Shown here in pieces: positions 11,449 through 21,888 of a stretch of DNA of 64,000 nt. Made by a program: the position numbers and the translations under genes. Origin of the DNA: Darksidea phi (lineage: Eukaryota > Ascomycota > Dothideomycetes > Pleosporales > Lentitheciaceae); assembly GCA_030770425.1 (NCBI GenBank), contig JASJFT010000015.1:124001-188000 (forward strand), written 5' to 3'. Below the pieces are notes generated by a model, which worked only from the letters and a program-made list of their open reading frames with translations, was not told where the DNA came from and did not search any database. Every line of letters starts with the position of its first letter. The first letter of the stretch is position 1.

Positions 11449-12699
11449 TCAGTCATGTTGGCTTCGTTGAAGGGGTATCATATCCTCTTCATTACTCCTC
11501 TCACTACTCCTCTCACTATAGCTGACATGCCATAGGCTCTGCTTTCTCTGCGTCTTCTTCGTATCCATCTTTCTGCTCGTAGGGGTAATATGCGATGGGT
11601 TGATCTCGCTCACACACCGTGGACCCATCAGAAAAGTGCCAAAAGACGAGTCCCTCAAATGTACAAAGAAGCGCGGTAGGACCGGCAGTAAAAGAACGAA
11701 CATGCCGGATGCGATCTCGCCATAGCACGCCTCCCACATCAGAGACGAGTCGTAGGCGAAATCTTTTGTATGGACTGATTTACTGCTGTATACAAGACAC
11801 ATAATGGCAAATCCGCAAGGAATGACACCGGCGAAGAATAGGATAGAGAGTTTGAGGCGTTGCTTCTCTCGGACACGCATCAAGTCCCATATCGCCTTTT
11901 GTGTGAGGAAAAGCGTCAACGCATCGCCGGCGAGATTTGCAGCTGCCATCGATATCGCGATGCTGCCCATTTGCTTGCACTTGCCGGGTAACCACGGTTT
12001 CCAGGCCTTAGCGACGGGATCGCAGGTGAAGATGAATAGGAAGATCGCAATCGTGTAGTAGATCAGGTTCGACCACATGAGCCCGCAGGCTACCCAGTAT
12101 GTCTTTGATGATGAACCGTGAGGGACAAAGATGTGGAGGATCTGTATCAATACGGAGACTTTTATGAGGACGATGCATATGTTGTAGAAGACTGCGCCGA
12201 CCCGTAATAGCTAGTCCACAGGTTAGCACGGGCGACTCGAAAGGCTTCAGGTACTACCCACGAGAAGATATCTTCCAAAAGTGTGCCAGGTCATATCCCA
12301 GCTATGGATGATGGGCGCGAAATCATTGATCAAGAAGCCACAGGTAACTTGACCAATGGCAGCGAGCTTCATATATTTAGCATATAGTAGAGATGGTTGT
12401 AGAACTCCGTCAACCTACCCACGCAATCAGTATGAGATCTAACGTTTAGTTAGCCGATATATAGTAGGATGAGGGCGCAAGGGAGCCGTACAATCCTCAG
12501 CCTGAAGCCTGTGCATGATGCATACTTTGACGAACAAACGGGTCCACGCAAATACAGTGACTGTGACCAAAGTCACAATGACGCTCGCGTATGCTAGACT
12601 GGCTCTATTTGGGGGGTTCTCGAAGTCGGACTGGACGCCCAGGGGAGGCGACGCCGCTGAGATATGGTAAATATAATCGCTCATCTTCTCTTGCGACAT
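11449..12699 (-). CDS. Rhodopsin-domain integral membrane protein, 364 aa
   Basis: Four exons: 12492-12699, 12419-12438, 12262-12366 and 11449-12210. The introns are 47-53 nt with good acceptors, and the joined frame is 1095 nt. The product has about seven hydrophobic segments, a short extracellular N-terminus, the FAWTRLFVK...RLQAEDY block and a TCDPVAKAW-type loop, with a charged Ser-rich cytoplasmic tail (ERSSERSNEEDM). This is the fungal rhodopsin/PTH11-related membrane family, whose members are suspected sensors at the plasma membrane; ligands are unknown. The 20-nt second exon is unusually small but restores the expected LIAW motif. A nearby ATG at 12684 is an alternative start. It has no partner genes. 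Confidence 0.8.
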
Positions 12700-12732
12700 T
12701 CCTGCAGTATGATAGCGAGCGTTGTCAGACAC

Positions 12733-13239
12733 TGACTAGAGGCGGTCTTGTGAGTTCGAGGCGACTCTAACGAGGTTAAGACAGTACGGGTGTGATGTGA
12801 CTGTAAACCGGTCGAGATTTATCAAAGAAGTTGTCTGAGACAACAAGACAATGCATGATTTTATTCTTTTCTCCGCTGACATCTGACGAGGCTGCGTGGG
12901 GCAAGGCTGCGCGGGGCGAAGCTAACGGGGCTGGGGTCTATAAGGATAGAACTTTCAAAGCCCGAGCCAATCATCGTGCACATTCTATATTGCCACACCA
13001 TCTTTCGCTCCCCGTGTATATTATGCTTGGGAAGGTGATGACGGGCGTGAACTTTGGCTAGTATAGAACTGTTTTACTAGACCTTGTATCTGGGTGTAGC
13101 GGTCTCTCGCAACAAGTCCTAACGCTCAACGACGATACGAGGGAAAGGTAGCGAACGCCTCGGTCGCGGCGCGGGGACGACTGATGTTGGACATATCGTA
13201 TCCTTACACACGAGGAAGGGATCTTCCACCCATTCCGTT
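12733..13239. other. Intergenic, nothing recognised
   Basis: Contains the upstream region of the membrane-protein gene and the downstream region of the F-box gene. No open frame, repeat or RNA gene is supported. Confidence 0.6.
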
Positions 13240-14544
13240 CTATAGCCAACGCATCCCGGGATAAACTTGAGTTGCGAGGTGCCATGCCAGACCCTGACTC
13301 TCTGCCACCAGATTCGCAGCCTGCTTTTCAAGTTGCTTTGTTACATCAGGGCCCTCAAGAAGGAGTGATTCCCGCGTCGAATTGTCGAAACCAATCCAGG
13401 TCCTCAACCTCATGAACAGGCACTTGAATTCCACCTTTCCCAGCGTGAGGTCCGAAGCGATGCGGCGCAAGACTTGATCCCACCCACTGTGCTCGTCTTC
13501 AAGAAGAATGTAACTGAGGCTCAAGGACCGAAGCGAACTTTTTGATGGTTCAAGGAAATTGAACAGGTGATCCACTGCGCGAATGCGAAATAGATCCAGT
13601 TTGCAAGTTTCCATTCGCGAGAATGTGCAATGCTTGGCCATCGCAGGCAAGATGTCTTTCTCCAATGAGCTGTAGCAGGACAGCTCCAGGGTCCGGATGT
13701 TCCTAGATTTGGACAGAAACCGCACTATGAATGGCGCTCTCCCTGGCGGCATTTCAAAACCCTCATCAGGGTGTCGCCAGTCTCGCAAGTGGAGCTTCAG
13801 GCTGTCTAGTTTCAGGAATGCATCGTCAAATCCCGCCAGGATGGGCGAAATCGTCTCGAGGCGTCCTATACTTATCGCGCCATACCTCCTTTCATGATCG
13901 ATGCCTATTGATTGGACGGTCAGGCGGGATGTGGCGAGAGCAGCCATAGTCGAGACGAAAGGGCGGCTTATCTCGTTCTGACTGTGCACGCAGTATCGTC
14001 GCCCATGGATGGTGAAATTTTTGTTCATGGGTGTGTAAGCGAACGTAATAGATGGCAGAGTCTGCAGTCTCGCAAAGACCGAAGTGAGTGTCTTTCGATC
14101 CTGTCGAGTCTCATCCCAATACCTAGCCGCGTCCTCAGCTTCTTCCTTAACCCTCAATAAGCGACTCTTCAAATCACTGTGCTTTTCGGGATCCCGCTGT
14201 GCACGTATCATATCCCCTTCCAGCTCCCACCTGCGGATGGCGAATCTCGGTGTGGCGTCCACCACAAGGTCCTCCATACAACCTTCGAAATTAGGGTGAG
14301 AAGTGACATTTTCCAACTGCTGAAGACTGTCAATCCGCCATTCCACTGTTCTTTTACGGAAGAAGCGTTGCTTAAACCCATGCAGGGATTGCTGACTGAG
14401 GGATGAGTTCGTTAGGCGGAAGGAGCGGACCGAATGGATATCAAGGTGCGCCGCGATATTTTCGACAAGTTCTGTGGGAAGCGATAACAGCGCCATAAAT
14501 GATGTTTGAGCTGATGGGAGGAGGACGAAAGAGGTGGGAAACAT
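13240..14544 (-). CDS. F-box protein, up to 434 aa
   Basis: Single-exon gene. The F-box is at residues 18-60 (LLSLPTELVENIAAHLDIHSVRSFRLTN), followed by about 370 residues with weak leucine-rich character (RTLELSCYSSLEKD, LRSLSLSYILLEDE). This architecture is typical of fungal substrate adaptors of SCF ubiquitin ligases; the target cannot be predicted. The first ATG (14544) overlaps the edge of a 35-bp tandem duplication. The second ATG (14496, residue 17, MALLSLPTEL) places the F-box at the very N-terminus, as in many family members, and may be the real start. Confidence 0.75.
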   Translation of the reverse strand: MFPTSFVLLPSAQTSFMALLSLPTELVENIAAHLDIHSVRSFRLTNSSLSQQSLHGFKQRFFRKRTVEWRIDSLQQLENVTSHPNFEGCMEDLVVDATPRFAIRRWELEGDMIRAQRDPEKHSDLKSRLLRVKEEAEDAARYWDETRQDRKTLTSVFARLQTLPSITFAYTPMNKNFTIHGRRYCVHSQNEISRPFVSTMAALATSRLTVQSIGIDHERRYGAISIGRLETISPILAGFDDAFLKLDSLKLHLRDWRHPDEGFEMPPGRAPFIVRFLSKSRNIRTLELSCYSSLEKDILPAMAKHCTFSRMETCKLDLFRIRAVDHLFNFLEPSKSSLRSLSLSYILLEDEHSGWDQVLRRIASDLTLGKVEFKCLFMRLRTWIGFDNSTRESLLLEGPDVTKQLEKQAANLVAESQGLAWHLATQVYPGMRWL

Positions 14545-14612
14545 TGAGAGTCATAAGCAGAGCGGGGAACCTGCTTAATTGAGAGTCATAAGCAGAGCGG
14601 GGGACCTGCTTA
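14543..14612. repeat. 35-bp tandem duplication at the F-box start codon
   Basis: Two adjacent 35-bp copies (14543-14577, 14578-14612) beginning ATTGAGAGTCATAAGCAG differ at one base (GGGGAAC versus GGGGGAC). The copy boundary touches the first ATG of the F-box gene, so the duplication lies in its 5' leader. Confidence 0.9.
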
Positions 14613-14742
14613 CGGAAGACGTGTTCACTAGGCTTGATCAGGCAACACTAAATTGGCGACTGCGTCAGTGCTGGCATCTAGAAGCACCTGATGGCCCCCA
14701 TGAGGTAGCACTTTTGAGAATTGTTGCGATTCGTATATGCAC

Positions 14743-16464
14743 TTAATCAGTGTCGCTGTCGCTATCGCTTCTATGCTCCTCGGATTCGTTTTCGCTTTCA
14801 CTCCCATTCCTTGAACTTGAGCTGGGGCTAGAGCCGCTGCTCGACCCTTCTTCACTACTACTAACGTCGGCTGTGGGATCTCCTACATCGCTCGACTCAG
14901 AAGACGCTAGGTCAGAGCTGGAGTCAGACTCGGTATCGCTTTCCGAAGCGCTTGAGTTTTCTTCGCTGCTGCTGCTGCTGCTGTCACTGCTCTCGTCGCT
15001 CGAGGCATTGGTTCTTCTCTTCCGTTTCTTCGATTCTCCTTGCGGCGGGAAAGTCCTTGCGGGCTCGGGTGAAAATTTCTTTGATAGTCCGTTGGTTTGA
15101 GGTTTTGAAGGTGCTGGTGCGGCAAGATTTAACGCAGTGAGGAGGGCTTGTGCACGGCCTCGCTTGAGTCGTTGAATGTATCCTTCTGAATAGGGGTGAC
15201 CTAACATGTTTTCAATATCGCCCTCAAGACGTCGTCGTTTCCGTTCCCGAGACAGATGTTCTTGCAAAGCTTCTTCCTGGGCGGCTTTGCGGACTTTAGC
15301 ATCGTCCATCGTGTTCATTTCCACGTCAATTTCCTCGATAGCGGCTATGCACCGTTCCTTAAGCCTCTCGATGACGCCAGCTCCCTGGAGACCTTTGACG
15401 TACGCAATTAGAGCTTCTGAATGGGAATCTGGAATGCGGAATATGTTCAGCGCGTTCTCCAAAATGTCGTTTTGCTTGGCCTTGTTGAATTTCCAATTTG
15501 CCCGATCGCTGTAGTATTGCGTAAGGTAGGCAGTGTATCGCGATGGATCCTTCCTCTTTCCTGTAGACGCTGCCAGGGTGGTTGTTTGCTCGGGGTGTGG
15601 ATCTGTGGCTGACCTCTTGGCCTTCTTATCAGCTTTCTTTGCTTTCTTATCTTCCTTGTTTTCTGTAATACCAGGAGCAGGGACGTTGTTGGCGGGGTGG
15701 CTCTTGGGCGGTGGCGCGAACTGGGCGACTTCAGTCTGCGAAAACTCCGCACCTGAACCCTTCTGCTCCTGTGCCCACTTCTTGAATAGGTTCGAAGCAC
15801 TGTTTCCGTCTGCCGTCTTGGTGTCCGGCGTGAAGGTAACAGACTTGCGGCGATCAACCCTTGGTGACAATGAACTTGATGCGCTAGTGTTGTCTTTCTT
15901 CACGACAGCTGACGCAGGGAACTCGGTCTCGGTAGACACTACTAAAGTTGCTCCATCTGACGCCAAGTCCAGCTGGCCAGGTGAGAGAGACGGGGTCCGG
16001 GGACGTCTCTCGGGTGCAGACTTTCGCTCATCATGCTGACTGCTTTTGCGTCCCTTCTTCTTGCGGTAGTTTGGATCACCTTTGGGGCGCGGTTTATCGG
16101 ATGGGGCTGCAGTGCTGGCAATTGATTCAGCGGCGCCATTGTCTAGTTCCGGTATAGCTGGGATAGTTTGTGCGGTGTCCCCGTGGGGACCTTGGTGTTG
16201 TTGCGTTTTCCTACTCTTTTTCAAAGTCTGGCCATCATTCTCAGCTGGGTGCTTGCGTTTGCCAAGTCTCGCCTGACTCTCGTCAACTCGTGTGGGAGTA
16301 TGAAGGTCAATATTCGCGGTGTCTCCCCGCGCAGTATGGGAGTCGTCATGCTGATGTTCGGCGACTTGGTGTTGGTTCACTTGGACGTCTCCCCCGGATT
16401 GGTCGTTCTTGAGCTTCAGACCCAGCCTCTTCCAGGCCGGAATCCTGCGTGCGGGACGGTCCAT
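14743..16464 (-). CDS. WKF-domain nuclear/nucleolar protein (C7orf50-like), 573 aa
   Basis: Single exon from ATG 16464 (MDRPARRIPAWKRLGLKLK). A WKF domain lies at about residues 310-375 with the diagnostic Trp-Lys-Phe at 324-326, followed by a helical segment (ILENALNIFRIP... LQGAGVIERLKERC). Upstream are basic Lys-rich tracts (KKGRKSS, KKAKKADKKAKR) resembling nuclear/nucleolar signals and the motif RRKSVTFTPDTK. The last ~100 residues are Ser/Asp/Glu-rich with many casein-kinase-2-type sites, like nucleolar chaperone tails. The WKF family is conserved from fungi to human C7orf50 and is linked to ribosome biogenesis, but its precise role is unknown. It is divergently transcribed from SCL1 with 357 bp between the ATGs. 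Confidence 0.82.
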   Translation of the reverse strand: MDRPARRIPAWKRLGLKLKNDQSGGDVQVNQHQVAEHQHDDSHTARGDTANIDLHTPTRVDESQARLGKRKHPAENDGQTLKKSRKTQQHQGPHGDTAQTIPAIPELDNGAAESIASTAAPSDKPRPKGDPNYRKKKGRKSSQHDERKSAPERRPRTPSLSPGQLDLASDGATLVVSTETEFPASAVVKKDNTSASSSLSPRVDRRKSVTFTPDTKTADGNSASNLFKKWAQEQKGSGAEFSQTEVAQFAPPPKSHPANNVPAPGITENKEDKKAKKADKKAKRSATDPHPEQTTTLAASTGKRKDPSRYTAYLTQYYSDRANWKFNKAKQNDILENALNIFRIPDSHSEALIAYVKGLQGAGVIERLKERCIAAIEEIDVEMNTMDDAKVRKAAQEEALQEHLSRERKRRRLEGDIENMLGHPYSEGYIQRLKRGRAQALLTALNLAAPAPSKPQTNGLSKKFSPEPARTFPPQGESKKRKRRTNASSDESSDSSSSSSEENSSASESDTESDSSSDLASSESSDVGDPTADVSSSEEGSSSGSSPSSSSRNGSESENESEEHRSDSDSDTD

Positions 16465-16821
16465 GACGGAAAAGGGCAATGTGGTATGCTTTCACATTCT
16501 GCCTCGGCGGTTGCCCGTCGCTCAAGCCCGAATCAGCTCGTCGAGCCGCGTTGTTGGTTTGGCAAGATCAAATGAGAAGGCAGCAGCTCTGAATTTTCGG
16601 ACGGTCCGTGATGACAAGGGTCCGTGCGGTCGGCGAGCTTTCCAACGGCATGAGCGACAGCTAGGCACTCCAAGCAACGCGTACCCGCACCCAAGCGACG
16701 ACTCCATCAACAAACACGCCAGATCACGCTGACATCTAATTTCCTCGAGCTGCCCCGGAGCTGAAGTACCCCGCTACGCATATACACATATACACCCGCA
16801 GTCGCCGTCGCCGTCGCCGTC
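16465..16821. promoter_or_regulatory. Shared divergent promoter, WKF gene / SCL1
   Basis: 357 bp between two divergent start codons. It contains a GCCGTC microrepeat immediately before the SCL1 ATG. No canonical TATA box is seen, as expected for housekeeping genes. Confidence 0.55.
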
Positions 16822-17867
16822 ATGTCTGGTGCGTTGCGAGCTCCCCGAAAGCCGCTGTTTGAGCCTCTGCTAACAGCTGTCCCCGCCATGCAGGAAGCGC
16901 AGGCTACGACCGACACATTACCATCTTCTCCGACCAGGGCCGGTTGTACCAAGTCGGTACGCATAACCCCCCTCCACCCCCTCCCTTGTTGCTCTCGCCG
17001 TCGAGGAGGGTGTGTGGCAGGGCGTCGCTAACCGCTTCTCCCAGAATATGCATTCAAAGCAATCACGGCCGCGAACATCACATCAGTCGGCGTGCGAGGC
17101 AAGGACTGCGCCGTCGTCATCTCGCAGAAGAAGGTGCCCGTATGTATTCATACCAATCTGGCTACGGCAGCCCCGCGTGAGCTTAGTGGTTGACGCTATG
17201 TATAGGACAAGCTCATCGACCCGGCATCCGTCTCATACATCTACAAGCTCTCGCCATCGGTTGGATGCGTCATGACAGGGTCCATAGCTGATGCCAGGGC
17301 CTCTGTGAGTCGGGCGCGGGGTGAGGCTGCTGAGTTCCGCTACAAATTTGGATACGAAATGCCCTGCGACGTGCTGGCGAAGCGGATAGCGAACATCAGC
17401 CAAGTGTACACCCAGCGGGTAAGCAAGGCTGCGGCGAAGCCGAGTGCGGGAGTCTCAGGCGTCACTAACTCAGATGGCAGGCTTACATGCGGCCGCTGGG
17501 CGTTGCCACGACTCTGATCTCGCTCGACTCCGAGTTTGGTCCCCAACTCTACAAGTGCGATCCCGCGGGCTATTACGTCGGATACAAGGCGACGGCGTCG
17601 GGGCCAAAGACGCAGGAGGCGCTCAATTTCCTCGAAAAGAAGCTGAAGAACAAGGAGCAGGCCGAGGGCAGCTGGGAGGAGGTGGTGGAGCTTGCCATCA
17701 CGACGCTAAGCACGGTGCTGTCGGTCGATTTCAAGAAGGGCGAGCTCGAGGTGGGCATCGTGGGGGGCCCCCGTGCCGACGGCGAGGAGGGCACGGATCC
17801 GCAGTTCAGGGCCCTAACGGAGGAGGAAATCGACGAACGACTGCAGTCCATCGCCGACAAGGACTGA
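16822..17867 (+). CDS. SCL1: 20S proteasome subunit alpha-1 (PSMA6 ortholog), 254 aa
   Basis: Five exons: 16822-16828, 16894-16956, 17045-17139, 17206-17418 and 17481-17867. The first exon encodes only Met-Ser and one base, a common arrangement in fungal proteasome genes. The joined product begins [20 protein letters not shown], the proteasome alpha N-terminal signature (residues about 6-28), followed by EYAFKAI, the [17 protein letters not shown] strand, AYMRPLGV, and [11 protein letters not shown]. These match the alpha-1 ring subunit. Alpha subunits are noncatalytic; the N-terminal tail helps gate the 20S core in nucleus and cytosol. Length is normal. The C-terminus carries an acidic [10 protein letters not shown] end. 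Confidence 0.96.
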
Positions 17868-18867
17868 GAGCGCGCGCCGAGTCGGGCCTGGGACGGGGCG
17901 GGAGACGCAGTGGGAGCGTGGCAGGCCAGCAGGTAGAGAGAATGGCCTGCGATACGCCCTCACGGCTGTCGAGGGCACGCTGTGTCAAGGATCACACTGC
18001 TCACTCCTGCATGCGCACACGGTGATCTCGCACGAGGCACGATGGGGATTGGCCTGGGCTTCAGCCGCGATGGGCGGGGCTGGTTTGTATGTACCGTTAG
18101 CCTCACGTCAATGACAGCGATTCCCTCTCACTCCAGCTGCAAACGCTCCCGTGGTGGTGCAGGAACACGGCGCCGATGTCATCTGACTGGCTGGGGCGCG
18201 CCGCACAGCCGTGTGTGGCTGACGGAGGGAAGACTGGCGGTGGCGCGCGGGCGTTGGAGAGTGCTCAGGTAATGTCTCCCGACGGTCGCTGAGTGTGAAC
18301 TGCATTCAGCAACGCTGCACCGCCCAATTTGGGGCTGACGGCCAATCACAGGCGCGGGTGAAGCTACAACTCCAACGAGCCTTACCGTGGGTCTGCCGGC
18401 CTTACCGTGCGTCTGCCGCGCTAGGCCCGTTTGTGTCGAGTGGCTTGCCGTCGGCTGCTGAACACCATTGGCAGGTCCAGCGCAGCAGCGACGGCACCGT
18501 CGACTCCAGCTGTAATGGTCCGCTTGACGCTCGAACGAAAGGGCCCTCATGCTCTTGCGTATCCCGCCGCATCTGTTTTTCTCAGACCCCCATTCGCAAT
18601 GCTACTCTTACACGTTGTCGTAACCCCCTACATCCCTTGTGATGCTGAAGTGCGTTGCCAGCTGGAGAGGCCCCAAGTGGAGATCTCGGCAAGCCCTGAA
18701 TGGCTACGACTACCTGCCTCACGAACCCGTTGTTGAGTTTCGTTATATAACGGCCGCCACGCCGCCATCAACATCATCACCACAGCTTCAAGCCTCAGTG
18801 AACTCTCCAGCCTTCTATTGCCGACTCTGACAAACTGTTCGCCGCCTCCTCTCCATTCTTGCCCACC
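17868..18867. other. GC-rich intergenic region with TATA box for the next gene
   Basis: About 1 kb with no supported coding sequence. TATATAA occurs at 18744-18750, about 120 bp before the next ATG, followed by a pyrimidine/CA-rich leader, a plausible core promoter for the 18868 gene. Confidence 0.5.
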
Positions 18868-19747
18868 ATGTCCGACGGTCGTAAGGCTACCCCTACTCTC
18901 CTACATCACCATCCATCACTGCTCCCTCGCTCACCCAACATCAAACCCCCCTCCTCACAAACCGTACCTCTCAACACCGACCGCTAAAACGCTGCCTGTG
19001 TAGTCAACGATGCCCGCGCCATCCGCATCGCGGAGATCATGACCGACTTCCGCAACCTCCAGTACTACCTCAGCGAACTGCGCGTCACGCCCACCGCAGA
19101 GGAGTACTATCTCGAGGGCTACTCGCTCCTCCGACAGTGCTCCTCCGAGGCGCGAACTATCCTCGAGACCCCCTTTGTCGCCAGCAGCGGGGCGCCAGGG
19201 GGCGATCTAGAGCGCGAGAAGCAACAGTTGAGGGCGTAAGTTCTGCTCATTCCACTCCACGTCGAATTCGAGACCGGTGTGATTGTTTCAAAGTCATTTC
19301 TGCTGGCTCAGTGGATGGAAGCGAGAAACAGGAGACAGTGTGACTGACGTCCGAGCACAGTATCATTACCGATGCAGCGGTCCGCCGCTTCCAGTGCCAG
19401 AGGGCTTATCTGAGAGCGCATGCGGGCCTTAGATGGATGAGTTCACGGAACAGCATCTTGGGTGGGCACACGCCCAATGCGAGCCATCTCAGCGCCCTGC
19501 GAGCGACTGACAGCACCTTGCGCATGGTACGTCACATTTCATACTCCACACTTCCTTTCGTCTCTCTCTCGTCACGTTGGAACCTGTTTTCGCGGTCAAC
19601 ATACTGATGGACATGCTCTAGGAGCTCCTCGCTATTACCGACGCCCACGTCGAAAACACACTTCGCTCACAGGATGCCTCGCAAGGCAAGTGGCTTGCAG
19701 AGGACCCGTCGCTGGCGCAAATCCAGCAGTGTCTTATGAGACGATAG
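18868..19747 (+). CDS. Unrecognised 178-aa helical protein
   Basis: Four exons: 18868-18880, 19004-19235, 19361-19526 and 19622-19747. The splice sites are canonical (for example GTAAGT at 19236 and branch-like TACTGAT before 19622), and the total is 537 nt ending in TAG. The product starts MSDGLNDARAIRIAEI and looks all-alpha: TDFRNLQYYLSELRV, EEYYLEGYSLLRQCSSEAR, and a C-terminal ELLAITDAHVENTLRSQD helix. There is no signal peptide, membrane segment or known motif. The tiny first exon and TATA-containing promoter support a real gene. I do not assign a function; a subunit of a helical-bundle complex is one possibility. Confidence 0.7.
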
Positions 19748-20806
19748 ATGGATTCGCCTTGCTTCCTTCTCCTACAACTACCGCCGCTTTGTATCCCTCG
19801 ACAATTCCGCCTTTCCTATGATACCCCCGAACAAACGTTTACGCGTCATCGATCCTTCTTCACGACCCCGCTTGCCGCTACACCTCCACGTCCAGCCGCT
19901 TCTTTCTCCTCGTTAGCAACGCGAGCGCACTTCGGCACTTCCCTTCGACACCATACCCCCTCTCCTCATTGCGTCTAGACTGCTTCCACCCCAGGCTCAG
20001 TCCGGGACCTCTTTCCCTAGTCTTCCGTTTTTGCTCTACTCAAGAATTTTAGGCGATTGCTGGACACGCCGAAACCCGCACAAAAGCATACATAGAACAT
20101 CGGTTAGGTTGTCTGGCGTTTTAGCGTTGGCGTTGGCATTGGCGATGGCGTCGGTTTGTCGGCTAGGCGCTAGCTAGTGTGCACCGGTTGGGACTTGTAC
20201 ATATGGGCTATTGCACTGACCAAGGAATTCGCGGTAAGGGCCGTCGACATACTTTGTATGAGCCTTTTCAGTGGGTATGGGGATTACGGGTGGGCTTTTT
20301 CTGGCTACTTGGACGTTCGTTTCTGCTATTTTTCTCTGGGTTTTTCTCTGTCATCTTTTAGGTTTTGCTTTCTGAATCATGTTCGCTTTCTTTTCCGGCT
20401 GATTTTGTCCGTCTTCCATTCATGTGTAAAGATTGTAAGCTTTTTCAGTAAATGGACATTTACTCCACTTGTAGCTTCTAAGCTCTCCCTTTCCCCTTCT
20501 CAGCCAGTTCCGCTCGAATACGTGACGATACGCCGTGACGCATCTCCATAGGACTTCCCTTCCCAATCCAGCACTGCGCATCTGCATTAACTAGACCACC
20601 TCTGCATCCCAAACCCCCCAAAGCTTAACCCCTAGCTCCGTGCTCTCCACCACATGTTAGCGACAAGGCTAGCTTCTCAGCTGTGCAAGCTCACCAGCTG
20701 ACCGACGCCGCGGTTCAGCTTCCAGCCAACCGAGTCAGAGGGCTGCCGAACCGGCGGTCGGTTAGAGACCACGGCGCACGGTGTGCTCGACGGCGTGGCC
20801 GCGGCC

Positions 20807-20954
20807 TCGGATTTTTACCAAGGGACTGGGTGTGGAGGGTGATGACTGGCAGACACGCGTGGGAGTCTATTCCTGCTTGCTCGGATTTTTACCAAGGAAC
20901 TGGGTGTGGAGGGTGGTGACTGGCAGACACACGTGGGAATCTATTCCTGCTTGC
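20807..20954. repeat. 74-bp tandem duplication
   Basis: Two head-to-tail copies (20807-20880, 20881-20954) beginning TCGGATTTTTACCAAGG, with five or so mismatches. The location is intergenic. Confidence 0.9.
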
Positions 20955-21360
20955 CCGTGCTTTCGCCCTCGAAAGATATTTTCTCCGCGCCTTTGGAGAC
21001 GGGGCCAACTAGGCTGCCGAACCCCAGTCATCCAGTTTCTGCCGTCAATAATAACTTCCCCCGCCCTTTTGCTCCCTCGACGTCAATCATACCTGAAGTA
21101 AGGCGGTCAAGCACCTGGGACAACGCAACGCAATGCACCCCATTCGCACAAATCTCTCACACACCGTCCCTCACCGCATCAGGGCTTTTCTCTCCTACGG
21201 TGTGTAATCGGCGACTACCGCTCGCCTTGCGTGGCCGCACAGTCCACTACTCTCGCTTACGGCTCATCCACGTGGCATCCCTGCCGTCCGTGCAGTAATA
21301 GTGCCCTATCTAATCGGAAAGGGGAAAAGAGCGGATCGGGGTTGCCGACCAATTACCATG

Positions 21361-21590
21361 GGTGAGATGTGAGGTTGCATTGATTAGTGCTGCGGTAGGG
21401 TCTTGCCGGTACGGCGTTGGGATTGAGGTAGAATGGTGGTGGGGTTTTGGGTTGGAGTTTGGACGAGGGGGTTTTGCTTGTGATTACGGGTGAGGGATGT
21501 GGGGCCGAATTGGATGGCGGGATGGTTGGCTTGGGGCTGGGTGCAGATGATGAGGACGGTGAGATGGGGACGGTGGGGGAATTAGCAGCG
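21361..21590 (+). other. G-rich strand-asymmetric tract, G-quadruplex candidate
   Basis: About 230 bp in which the plus strand is strongly enriched in G and T and depleted in C. Several G-runs are close together (GGGGTTTTGGG, GGTGGTGGGG, GAGGGGGTTTTGC). It lies just beyond the 3' end of the RING gene, so the G-rich strand is antisense to any read-through RING transcript. Confidence 0.55.
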
Positions 21591-21888
21591 TAGGCTAGGT
21601 GTTATCACGGAGTCGTGGTGGAGAGTTAGTTACATCTATTTCATTTTCCTGCATCTCAAGTATCGAGGTCCGTTTCGCTCATAGCATTTCTCATGTTCGC
21701 ACTGGCGAGGGGAAAGAGCCACACAAAGAGTGCAATGGGACCCGAAATCCTCCTCTCGAAGCCACTCGGAGCGATCGTCACGGAAGGACCCGTAAAGCAC
21801 ATGAAAACGCACACTCGGGCTCACACCCAACCCGGCCCCGCGAGAGTTCCGCCCAAATGCTCGCCTGGAGCGGTTCCACCGGCAATGC

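Larger units (their letters stand above)
19748..21888. other. Long intergenic region (about 2.1 kb)
   Basis: It probably contains the 3' UTRs of the flanking convergent genes. It includes a 74-bp tandem duplication (20807-20954) and a G-rich plus strand (21361-21590), annotated separately. Open frames here lack domains and codon character, so no gene is called. Confidence 0.6.

Noticed and set aside
15533..16039. 168-codon plus-strand frame within the WKF gene
   Set aside because: Antisense to a well-supported gene.
20177..20551. 124-codon hydrophobic frame downstream of the 178-aa gene
   Set aside because: T-rich 3' sequence produces chance Phe/Leu/Ser codons, and there is no ATG-linked gene structure.
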